Assembly (NCBI RefSeq): GCF_042767895.1
Contig: NC_091589.1
Location: forward strand, 8,317,152-8,342,151
Length of the DNA stretch: 25,000 bases
Reading direction: 5' to 3'
Source: Penaeus vannamei
Lineage: Eukaryota; Arthropoda; Malacostraca; Decapoda; Penaeidae
The position numbers were made by a program, and so were the translations under genes. Shown in pieces: positions 16,708 to 24,803 of the stretch. The notes below the pieces were generated by a model. The model was given only the letters and a program-made list of their open reading frames with translations, was not told the DNA's origin and made no database searches. Within the stretch, counting starts at the first letter, position 1. Each line of letters begins with the position of its first letter.

Positions 16708-17640
16708 TGCAATTTTGTGTGATATTATGGTTGCGAATATCATACGTGAATTATTATTTTTTGGAGTGTGTGATATTTTGGGTAAATTGAAGTATATGAT
16801 TCATATCGTTATGTTCAAAGGAATATTTTGTCTATTCATTGTTTCTTCTGTTTTGTCATTAATGTATTTATCTCTTCCCATTTCTTCTCTTATTTTCTGC
16901 TCTATGTCTGCATATTTACATATCCGTGTGGACATGTAAACCGATGTCTGTATGGATGCGTGTGTGTATCTGTCCGTGTGCATTTGTATACGCGTGTCTC
17001 TGTCTATGTATACATCCATCTATTCAACTTTATCTTTAACTATATCTATCTATTTTCATTCATTCTCCCATCTAAATAGACAGCAAATCTTCCCTCCCAA
17101 TAAAAAACAAAGGGAACAATAAATTAATGAAACGATTCGTAAAAAAACAAACAAATAAACAACCCAGAAAAGAAGACAGTCGCAATGCGCAAGATGTCCC
17201 TGCTTTGCATACAAGATTATCGTCTGCAACGGATCAAGCAACATTTACTTCTAGATGCCGAGTTTCACAGACAAAAATAAACACATAATAAAAGCGAAAC
17301 AGGAACTAAAACAAAAATTCCACGCCCACAAGCAGATACGTACATATATATACTTACACCAAAACACGTACACACACATACGGAAGATGGGGGCACTTGC
17401 AACATCTTGTTAAATGCTTCGGAATAAATTTCGCATTTGTATTCCATTTAGCAGAAAAAAGGACATAATTTGCATATTTTACATTTTTTTCCGTTTGCAT
17501 TTCACACATTTAAGCCATTAAAGAAAACGGGTATTTACTATTTCCCATATTCACTTCTCACACAAATTACACGTTTTGCTCTCTCAACTCACGCGTTTTG
17601 CTCATTACGCTCAATTTACGTAATTGGTACATGATGGCGG
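16708..17640. other. AT-rich mostly single-copy stretch, no gene recognised
   Basis: Mixed AT-rich sequence with TG/TA-rich segments near 16950-17010. It has an exact POU octamer ATTTGCAT at 17468-17475 and a related TTTGCATTT near 17494. Several short frames exist on both strands with no recognisable family. It could be intron or intergenic DNA. Confidence 0.55.
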
Positions 17641-17970
17641 TGAAGATAAAAAAGGATGATAGATATGAAATAAAACGTAAGGGAAAAGGAGGAGAAAAAG
17701 GTGGAGAAGCATTTGGAGAAGGAGAACAAGGAAAATAACAAAGACGAAACAAGATGAAACCAAATAAGGAAACAGTAAAAAAAGGGAGAAAATCTATATC
17801 AAACAAACTAAAACCTAAATAAATAAACAAAACAAAAATCAGTCGCGCCCCCCAGACAAACACCTCCCCCCCATCCTCCCCTCCCCCTCCCACTACCCTT
17901 TCCCCCGTCCCCTCCCCCTACCCCATTCCCCTTCCCCTCCCCTCCCCCCCCTCCCCCTCCAAGTGTCGAG
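17641..17970. repeat. A-rich purine stretch followed by a C-rich tract
   Basis: Purine/A-rich low-complexity DNA to about 17840, then C-rich DNA with CCCCTCCC blocks at about 17848-17960. Confidence 0.65.
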
Positions 17971-18080
17971 GCCGACCACCATGCGGACAGGTGGCTCCCT
18001 CACCGTCCCCAGCTGGTTAGACATCTTCATGCAAAGTCTTATTATTACGTAATTATTGTAAGGCAAAACGTACGTACGGA
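17971..18080 (-). other. Single-copy islet with E-boxes and a short minus-strand frame
   Basis: Contains CAGGTG (17988-17993) and CAGCTG (18010-18015). On the minus strand an ATG at 18022-18024 opens MSNQLGT and is followed directly by a donor-like GTGAGG; reading on without splicing gives VREPPVRMVVGLDTW. It could be a tiny first exon, but there is no acceptor, partner exon or homologue I can name. Confidence 0.25.
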
Positions 18081-18242
18081 CAGAGGCGGATGGACGTGTA
18101 TAGGTATGGAGATATACGTACATGTGTAGATATTTAGGTACATGTAGGGGCTTGTATGTATATATGACATTTATAGAAGATACGAAGATACGAAACGCAC
18201 ATGTACATGTAGACTTAGATACAGACATACATATAGACACAG

Positions 18243-18292
<50 letters not shown>

Positions 18293-18437
18293 ACACACAC
18301 AAACACGTACACATACGCACACAAAGAACCACACAAAGAAACAGACACACACATACAATAAAATGCACACGCTCATTCGTGTAAACATCTTCAGGAAAAT
18401 ACTGGTTAACTTTAGGATTGAAGACACTATCATGATG
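18081..18437. repeat. CA-rich region with a 22-unit AC microsatellite
   Basis: An uninterrupted AC tract lies at 18247-18290, flanked by TA/CA-rich and mixed sequence up to a G run at about 18448. Confidence 0.85.
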
Positions 18438-18934
18438 AAAGCGTAAAGGGGGGGGGGGGTAGGACAGGGAAAGGGGGGGGATGTACTGAGAGGGAGAGTC
18501 GGTGAGAGAAAGAAGAATTGGATGGAGGGGGAGGAGGAGGAAGGAAAGGAGGAGGAGGAGGAGGTGGAGGAGGAGGAGGAGGAGGAGGAGGAGGAGGAGG
18601 AGGAGGAGGAGGAGGAGGAGGAGGAGAAGAAGAAGAAGAAGAAGAAGAAGAAGAAGAAGAAGGAGGAGGAGGCGGATGATGATGATGAGGAGGAGGAAGA
18701 GAAGGAGGAGGAGAAGGAGGTTGATGGTGATAATGATGATGATGATGATGAGGAGGAGGAAGAGGAGTAGAAGGAGGAGGAGGAGGAGGAGGAGGCGGAG
18801 GAGGAGGCGGATGATGATGATAATGATGATGAGGAAGAGGAAGAGGAGGAGGGAAGGAAAAGGAGGGAGAAGAGGAAGAGGAGTTAGGAAGAATGGAACA
18901 ATAGAAGGAAGGAGGGAAGGAGGGAGGATAAGGC
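18438..18934. repeat. GGA/GAA/GAT trinucleotide compound repeat
   Basis: G runs, then about 20 GGA units (18566-18625), AGA units (about 18624-18661), then alternating GGA and GAT blocks to 18840. All three plus-strand frames are open as poly-Arg, poly-Glu or similar, an effect of the repeat. Confidence 0.93.
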
Positions 18935-19006
18935 ACTGAATCCCTGTATGTATTGACATAACGCGTGACGTCATTTGGCCGGATGGAATGTGGACTTCCC
19001 TAGAGA
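18935..19006. promoter_or_regulatory. Short islet with a full CRE palindrome
   Basis: TGACGTCA at 18966-18973 is an exact CREB/ATF site in a mixed islet between two repeat blocks. Nothing else supports a promoter. Confidence 0.25.
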
Positions 19007-19037
19007 GTGTACGTGCGCGCCCGCGCGTGTGTATGTG

Positions 19038-19104
<67 letters not shown>

Positions 19105-19235
19105 TATATATATATATATAGATAGATAGATAGATAGATATAGATATATAGATAGATAGATAGATATAGATATATAGATATAGACATATTTACATACACA
19201 CACACACACACACACATATATATAGCTATGCATCT
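19007..19235. repeat. Compound GC/GT/AT/GATA/CA microsatellite
   Basis: Alternating purine-pyrimidine runs at 19007-19020 and 19022-19104 (83 bases without a break) pass from CG through TG to AT steps. GATA and TATAGA blocks follow at about 19121-19180, then CA and TA repeats. Such alternating tracts are known Z-DNA formers and the AT part can extrude cruciforms. Confidence 0.93.
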
Positions 19236-19588
19236 ATATATATTTATCAATATCTTTATATCTTTATCTATATCTATCTATCTGTTTATCTATGTACCTA
19301 TCCATCTACCTACCTAGCAACATATAACATATAACATATACATGCAATACATGTATTCATGCATGTGTGTCTTCTAGTACGTGCGCATGTATGTAACTGG
19401 CGCGAATGTGTTATGTACTAAAAGCCAATGAATCATACAAATAAATATTTATCCCAAAGAGCCCACAAGGCACACTGGACAAGCTGATAAATTCAGGAGA
19501 CGATCGAGATATAAACGGATGGATTACTCATGATCACAGAAGTCGGGGCTGGATTGAGCTAGCCTGCTTAGCGTTCGGGGAAAAGGGC

Positions 19589-19590
<2 letters not shown>
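19236..19590. other. TATC-rich and then single-copy stretch
   Basis: Imperfect TATC/TATA repeats to about 19310 and ACATATA repeats near 19318-19340. A 12-bp palindrome AATACATGTATT lies at 19346-19357, followed by single-copy sequence to 19590. No gene recognised. Confidence 0.6.
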
Positions 19591-19619
<29 letters not shown>

Positions 19620-19721
19620 GGAGGGAGGGAGGGAGGGAGGGAGGGAGGGAGGAGAGAGGGAGAGAGGGAGAGAGGGAGAGAGAGAGAGGGAGGGAGGGAG
19701 GGAGGGAGGGAGGGAGGGAGG

Positions 19722-19775
<54 letters not shown>
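19591..19775. repeat. GT then GA/GGGA microsatellite
   Basis: A GT tract (about 19591-19608) joins GA and GGGA repeats that continue to the retroposon fragment. Confidence 0.93.
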
Positions 19776-19781
<6 letters not shown>

Positions 19782-19994
19782 ATTTGATTTGATTTGATAA
19801 TATTTATTTACAGAACAGTGTACATGCCCTGTAAAAAGCCAGGGTAAGATGCTACCGCATCTATCCAACTGGCTATGCTTATATTTATGAAAAGGGCTAT
19901 TAGTCAAACATTAGTTCTACATGCCTGAAGGGCTGTGTCATTATGCATACATTATTCACATATCATCTAGTTGGTAAAAAACCTTTTATATCCC
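19776..19994 (-). mobile_element. 3' fragment of a non-LTR retroposon (LINE or LINE-mobilised SINE)
   Basis: A single-copy block of about 220 bases lies inside a GA tract. Read on the minus strand it ends with AATAAA (complement of 19803-19808), a short spacer and four tandem AAATC units (19776-19795), the arrangement typical of non-LTR elements with tandem-repeat 3' tails. Upstream of the tail, CCCTG and CAGGG can pair into a small stem-loop, a feature also known from such 3' ends. No reverse-transcriptase or tRNA-like part remains, so clade and 5' structure are unknown. Target-site duplications cannot be told from the GA flanks. Confidence 0.6.
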
Positions 19995-20027
<33 letters not shown>

Positions 20028-20042
20028 AGGGAGGGAGGGAGG

Positions 20043-20086
<44 letters not shown>

Positions 20087-20114
20087 GAGAGAGGGAGAGA
20101 GGGAGAGAGGGAGA

Positions 20115-20154
<40 letters not shown>

Positions 20155-20155
20155 G

Positions 20156-20253
<98 letters not shown>

Positions 20254-20278
20254 AAAGGAGAGGGAGGGAGGAGGGAGG

Positions 20279-20365
<87 letters not shown>
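19995..20365. repeat. GA/GGGA microsatellite, right half
   Basis: GA tracts with GGGA, CAGA and AAGGAGAGG interruptions; uninterrupted GA runs at about 20160-20249 and 20283-20365. It continues the tract left of the retroposon fragment. Basic Arg/Glu frames are artefacts. Confidence 0.95.
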
Positions 20366-20368
<3 letters not shown>

Positions 20369-20465
20369 GTGTTTGTATCTACATCGGTCTATATCATGTG
20401 GATATAATATCTTATTGTGATATGTGTACTGTATGTATCATGTACACATTCGGTCTACATAAACA
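20366..20465. other. Islet with an inverted repeat
   Basis: ATGTGTAC (20422-20429) and GTACACAT (20442-20449) form perfect 8-base arms around a 12-base spacer. No gene. Confidence 0.5.
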
Positions 20466-20640
20466 CGAACAGACACACAAAAAAACATACACAGACACAG
20501 AAAACATACACAGACACAGAAAACATACACAGACACACAGAAAACATACACAGACACAGAAAACATACACAGACACACACAAGGATAGTCAAAGACACAA
20601 ACACACACAAACAGACACACACACAGACACGACACCCCGC
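20466..20640. repeat. 19-bp CA-rich tandem repeat, five copies
   Basis: Copies of ACATACACAGACACAGAAA start at 20485, 20504, 20523, 20544 and 20563 (spacings 19, 19, 21, 19), followed by degenerate CA-rich sequence. Since 19 is not a multiple of three, the Thr/His/Gln-rich frame is not a maintained protein. Confidence 0.88.
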
Positions 20641-21065
20641 AAAACGTATGTAAAAATAGCATGCAGACGTAGGACAAATTTCCGCGAATTCCTGTGTAAA
20701 ATATGATGCAAAACCACGATGGAAAACCCCGAATTTATCGTCTAATTCTTTCATAAACACCAAATGCAAAAGAAAATGAAAAAGACGAAGCTAATAAGAC
20801 GTTCTTAACTATACCAAAATATAGAAAAAAAAATATACGTTCACACTTTTTTTTTGCTCTCTCTCAATCGTACCTGCTTTTCCACTGAATAAAATCTATT
20901 TCACTTTCTTGTGGAGATTCCTGCCCCTTGGCTCGTGACGTCATCAAGTCCGTCACGACACAGACGCAGTGTCGTTAGGGCGACTGTCCGAAGGGTTAGC
21001 GTGGCATTTTGACCCATATCGCTACCAAGTGCCACTTATTCCCGTATCTACCATGCTATCACGCC
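20641..21065. other. Single-copy stretch with a CRE inside an inverted repeat
   Basis: Mixed sequence. TCGTGACG (20933-20940) and CGTCACGA (20951-20958) are perfect inverted arms; the left arm continues into the CRE palindrome TGACGTCA (20936-20943). A plus-strand AATAAA lies at 20888-20893. No gene recognised. Confidence 0.5.
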
Positions 21066-21260
21066 CTAAATCCTTGTGTGTGCGTGAGCGTGTGTACGTG
21101 TGTACACGTGCTTCTGCATGTGCGTATGTCGGCGTGCAGGTGTTATTGCATGTACGTCTATGTGCGGGTGTTGCATCGCGTTCGTGTACGTGAATGTGTA
21201 TCTTTTTATGTGCGTGTGCATGTGTGTGCGTCTGTATGCGTTCGTGTGAGTGTCATACAT
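21066..21260. repeat. Degenerate GT/CG-rich alternating tract
   Basis: GTGTGCG, GTACGTG and GCATGTG steps dominate, an old GT microsatellite with many substitutions that partly retains purine-pyrimidine alternation. Confidence 0.7.
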
Positions 21261-21381
21261 ACCGTGGTCGTTAGGTGTGTGTTCTTCGAGGTCGTTATAA
21301 CTGGTGGTGTCGTCGTTGAGGTGGTCGCTGTGGTGACTTACGTCTCCAGCGGAATACATAACGCCTTTTTGGCAATGAGAG

Positions 21382-21416
21382 TTTGGCCCTTATGTCACTG
21401 AACGATAAGGGTCAAA
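21382..21416. other. Strong hairpin, 12-base arms
   Basis: TTTGGCCCTTAT (21382-21393) pairs with ATAAGGGTCAAA (21405-21416), with only one position not Watson-Crick (a G-U wobble in RNA), around an 11-base loop. It marks the left edge of the GC-rich segment. Confidence 0.75.
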
Positions 21417-22036
21417 AGGGGGAGCCCGACCGTGAGAGTCAGCACCCACGTCTGGCGACCTTCTCCTTAAGTCCGAAGTCGAGACGCGAATGTCCTCGTC
21501 TTCGAGAAAAAAAGAAGGGAAAAAGTCCAAGGAGTGACGTCTATCTCGCGGCCGACTCGGCGGGGCAAGGGAGCCGCTGGTTTCCCTTCCGAGAAAAGCG
21601 TTCGGCGCCGAGGGAGCTGAACTCGTTTCGTTTCAGCGAAGCGCTTCCCGGGACGGCTTTCCAGGAGGCCATAGACGGCAGGCCGGACCCCAGACACGTT
21701 CGGCCGCAGGGGGGGCGGGGGGAACGGCAGGGCGGGCCGGTAGGTCGACGAGGGAGGCAAGCAACGGCTAGCAACAGGCAGAGATTTCCGTCCTGGGCCT
21801 CCGCTGGTTCCGTCAGTTGCCCGGGACACCTGTGCCTGCTTCTGCTGCCGCCCCGGACCTCGTGGACGCCTCCTGCCGCTGGCCACGGCTGCCCCCAAGG
21901 ACGCTCTGGCCTCAAGCGGGTCTTACGCGCTCTTACATCACGCGAATCTCGGAGCGGCCGCGGAGCACTGGATCGGCGTCGGCCCTCGCGCTCGCATTTT
22001 CTCCTCCTTCCCGGCCTCGAACTCTGCTTTGATTAA
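21392..22036 (+). CDS. Uncertain 214-codon open frame across the CpG-dense segment
   Basis: From the first ATG (21392) the plus frame stays open to a stop at 22034-22036. The product would be rich in Arg, Pro, Ser and Gly, with a basic N-terminal half and one short Leu-rich stretch (near residues 148-153). I see no domain, signal peptide or recognised family. The ATG context is weak and lies inside a hairpin arm. The minus strand is also open for 143 and 124 codons over the same DNA. GC-rich sequence has few stops by composition, so this may be chance. If real it would be a first or single exon of an unknown protein; its CpG density and single-copy nature are the only support. Confidence 0.15.
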   Translation: MSLNDKGQKGEPDRESQHPRLATFSLSPKSRRECPRLREKKKGKSPRSDVYLAADSAGQGSRWFPFREKRSAPRELNSFRFSEALPGTAFQEAIDGRPDPRHVRPQGGRGERQGGPVGRRGRQATASNRQRFPSWASAGSVSCPGHLCLLLLPPRTSWTPPAAGHGCPQGRSGLKRVLRALTSRESRSGRGALDRRRPSRSHFLLLPGLELCFD

Positions 22037-22200
22037 CAGCCCGTCTCTCTTTCCCTCTGCTCTTACTTCCTATGGTCAAGGAATTCCCTCGCGCCACGCA
22101 ACGGCACTCTGCGGCACACCCTTGGCACTGCGCTGAGGACGGAGACAGCGACCGCACTTTTCCGTCGCAGATACTCTCCCTGTCGCAGAAAATCATCCCA
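21400..22200. promoter_or_regulatory. CpG-dense GC-rich segment, possible promoter or first-exon region
   Basis: The only long GC-rich non-repetitive stretch in the window. The 60-base segments starting at 21541 and 21601 contain 8 and 9 CpGs. Neighbours on both sides are AT-rich or repeat DNA. Density falls after about 22190. Invertebrate genomes often keep CpG in active gene bodies and promoters, so this is the most likely place for a transcription start, on an unknown strand. Confidence 0.35.
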
Positions 22201-22600
22201 GGAGAGAAAGGCGAACACGTGAATATTATTCTTTAGCTAGAAAATTAAGACGGTAAAAAATTACATAGCAACAAATTCAATCAGTTGCCATGACGCTATA
22301 ACGAGTTGCATAACCCCCCCGGTGCAACAGAGGCGAGCTTGTTCACACCTCTCCCGCCCACGACCACAGTCAAGACGACACTGAAGATGTTCTCGAATCT
22401 GACCTTCCCTTATACCTTCCCCGCTTCGGTTGCCAGCTACCTCATTTGCCATTTATTAATCGTTTTTTATGTCTATGTTTCCTCGTCTCGTTGTCCTTTT
22501 TTTATAATTCCTTTTCTTCACGACTTTGATAAAACAGATTACGAAGAAGAAATAATTATTGAGAATTATTCCTTGACTTGATGGCGAGATCTTAGAAGAG
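22201..22600. other. Single-copy stretch with an X-box-like inverted repeat
   Basis: CATAGCAAC (22264-22272) and GTTGCCATG (22284-22292) are inverted with one mismatch, 11 bases apart; GTTGCC and GCAAC resemble RFX half sites, but normal RFX spacing is much shorter. CACGTG occurs at 22216-22221. Open frames on both strands (plus 22306-22581, minus 22452-22261) have no recognisable product. Confidence 0.4.
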
Positions 22601-22779
22601 AGGAAAAGGAGATAATGATCTATAAATAATAAATTTTCGATATTAAGAAAAAACGAAGAACCAAGTAAAATAAAGATAAAGAAAGGAAGGAGGGAGACAG
22701 GGATAAAAGGAACATGAGAAGACAAGGGATATGAAGAATAAGAGGGAAAAGATAATAAGGGAAGGAACAGGGAAGATAA

Positions 22780-22781
<2 letters not shown>
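22601..22781. repeat. A-rich purine lead-in
   Basis: AGGAAAGG-type low-complexity sequence leading into the GAT microsatellite. Confidence 0.6.
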
Positions 22782-22851
<70 letters not shown>

Positions 22852-22855
22852 TTGT

Positions 22856-22914
<59 letters not shown>

Positions 22915-22950
22915 TTGATGATGATGATGATGATGCTGATAATGATGATA
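22782..22950. repeat. GAT microsatellite with GTT interruptions
   Basis: 23 GAT units (22782-22850), GTT-GTT, 19 GAT units (22857-22913), GTT, six GAT units, GCT, then decay. One frame reads as poly-Asp with Val interruptions; no gene context supports translation. Confidence 0.95.
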
Positions 22951-23264
22951 GAAGATTAAAAAATCAAAGAAAAGAAGACAGAAAATAAAGAATCAACAAG
23001 AAATATAGAATAAATAGTGGAAATAACAAAAATAAAAACCCCAAGATCGAAAAGAAAAATAATAATAAAAAAAAGTGTCCGAAACCCAAGCCACGATCCG
23101 AACCCCAAAATCCCGTCTCCGAATATGGACTCGAGGCTTCATGAGATAACGAAGAAACCGAACGAAAAAAAAAAAAAAAAAATAGGTAGTGCAAATTAAT
23201 GATAATTTCCAATAATTCTTGGTATTGTGTATCCCTGTCATTATGCTTGACAGGGCAACGAGGT
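22951..23264. other. Single-copy stretch with short tandem copies and a hairpin
   Basis: A-rich to about 23075. TCCGAA is then repeated at 23078, 23097 and 23118, an 18-base A run lies at 23165-23182, and a perfect hairpin at 23233-23255 (CCCTGTCA, seven-base loop, TGACAGGG). All three phases over 23075-23160 are open on at least one strand without a recognisable product. Confidence 0.5.
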
Positions 23265-23600
23265 CTGTTGGGGGCAAGGACGAAAGGGGGGCAAAAAAGG
23301 GGGAGAGAGGGGGGAGGAAGATGGAGGAAGGATTAAGGGGAAGAGTGGGGTGGGGGTAGGGGGTGGGGAGGGAGGGGGAAAGATGGAGGAAGGGGTAGGG
23401 GGGAAGAGTGGGTGGGGGGTGGGAGTAGGGGGTGGGGAGGGGGAGAGGGGAAAGATGGAGGAGAGGGGTAGGGGAAGAGTGGGTGGGGGGAGGGGGTGGG
23501 GAGGGAGGGGGAAAGATGGAGGAAGGGGTAGGGGGAAGAGTGGGTGGGGGGTGGGAGTAGGGGGGGGAGGGGGAGAGATGCAGGGAGGATGCTGGGCAGA
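23265..23600. repeat. G-rich minisatellite, about five units of 61-72 bp
   Basis: AGATGG landmarks at 23319, 23381, 23453 and 23514, and a variant at 23576, give spacings of 62, 72, 61 and 62. Units carry GGGGTAGGGG, AAGAGTGGGTGGGG and GGAGTAGGGGG blocks, so G-quadruplex potential is high. Confidence 0.88.
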
Positions 23601-23728
23601 CAGAAGAGAATGGAGGGATGTGGATGTATCTCTCCATCTGTCTATCTTCGTGATGCAGACACATGCACGGTTTGTGTGTGTTTGTTTGTTTGTGTGTGCG
23701 TGTGAAATCGGAGAGAGAGAGAGAGAGA

Positions 23729-23819
<91 letters not shown>

Positions 23820-23925
23820 ACAGAGAGAGACAGAGAGAGACAGAGAGAGACAGAGAGAGAAAGAGAAAGACAGAGACAGACAGAGAGCAAAATAGAGATG
23901 AAGACAGACAGAGATAAACAGACTG
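23601..23925. repeat. GT-rich segment then GA and CAGAGA microsatellites
   Basis: A short mixed segment with GT/GTTT repeats (about 23670-23702), then GA repeats (23711-23786) and CAGAGAGA-type repeats to about 23890. Confidence 0.88.
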
Positions 23926-24110
23926 TATACAGAAATATAGCTAAATATAGAAAACAACAAACAGATATAAATAGACATAGAAACAGACAGACGCGTAGAC
24001 AGACAAGACCAGATAATACCCATACAGACCGAGATCTACCCCCCCGCCCCCGCCCCCTCCTCCCCCCCTTCCTTGTCACTTTCCGCTTGAGGGAGCCCCC
24101 CCCCCCCCAC
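23926..24110. other. A-rich stretch then C-rich tract
   Basis: Decayed CAGA/AATA-rich sequence to about 24035, then C runs at about 24039-24069 and 24097-24108. No gene. Confidence 0.5.
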
Positions 24111-24365
24111 TACCGGGTCCTCCAAGGGGAAACTATTATAAGTGGTAATTTCCCGTCTCGCCTCCACAGCTTCCTTATCCACTGGTCGGTTCGTCTTTTT
24201 AATAGTCTTCTTTATCCGATTCTCATTGTTTATTGCTTGTTGTGGCATTAGATTCGATATTTTGTGGTGTTTTCGGTGATTTTTTTGTTTGTTTGTTTTG
24301 TCTATATTTTCTGGGTGTGTTGAATAATGTTGTTTATTTTTTTTCTCTCCGCTTTCTCTTTGTAA
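24111..24365. other. Single-copy stretch, no gene recognised
   Basis: Mixed then T-rich sequence. A minus-strand frame through 24114-24330 has ordinary-looking composition (for example VDKEAVEARREITTYNSF), and a plus-strand CTCCACAG at about 24160-24167 resembles a splice acceptor. Neither is supported by a recognisable family. Confidence 0.35.
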
Positions 24366-24695
24366 GCAAGGATATGCATATCCGCACACACATACACATG
24401 CGGACACACACACGCACATACATACACAACGACACACACTCATACGCACAGTCAAACCCGCACACACACACACACACATACACACACACAACGGCACACA
24501 CAAACCGACACACACAACGACACACAATCATACGCACACACAAATCCGACACACACACACACACACGCACACAAGCACATACGCAACGACACACAATCAT
24601 ACGCACAGTCAAACCCACACACACACACACACACGCACGCACACACAGTCATACGCACAGTCAAAACCACACACACACGCACACACAACCGCGTG
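24366..24695. repeat. Degenerate CA-rich minisatellite
   Basis: CA repeats carrying the block TCATACGCACA at 24440, 24528, 24597 and 24649 (irregular spacings of 88, 69 and 52), often with GTCAAACCC beside it. His/Thr-rich frames are artefacts. Confidence 0.85.
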
Positions 24696-24803
24696 TGTTT
24701 GCCCGGACCAAAGATTTTCCCAGGCGTACCATCAACTACATCTACCTGAAGCCCCTGCCGTTACGGTTGGTACCCCTGGTATCGTTTCAGCTCTCGTAAC
24801 GTG
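24696..24803. other. Single-copy islet with an inverted repeat
   Basis: CGTTACG (24759-24765) and CGTAACG (24795-24801) are perfect inverted arms 29 bases apart. A plus-strand frame reads through to a stop at about 24799 with no recognised product. Confidence 0.4.

Noticed and set aside
19943..20368. Arg/Glu-rich frame resembling an RE-rich splicing or coiled-coil protein
   Set aside because: It is the direct translation of a GA microsatellite; two phases give the same dipeptide, and there is no flanking coding sequence.
22731..22988. Poly-Asp frame
   Set aside because: Translation of the GAT microsatellite; no coding context upstream or downstream.
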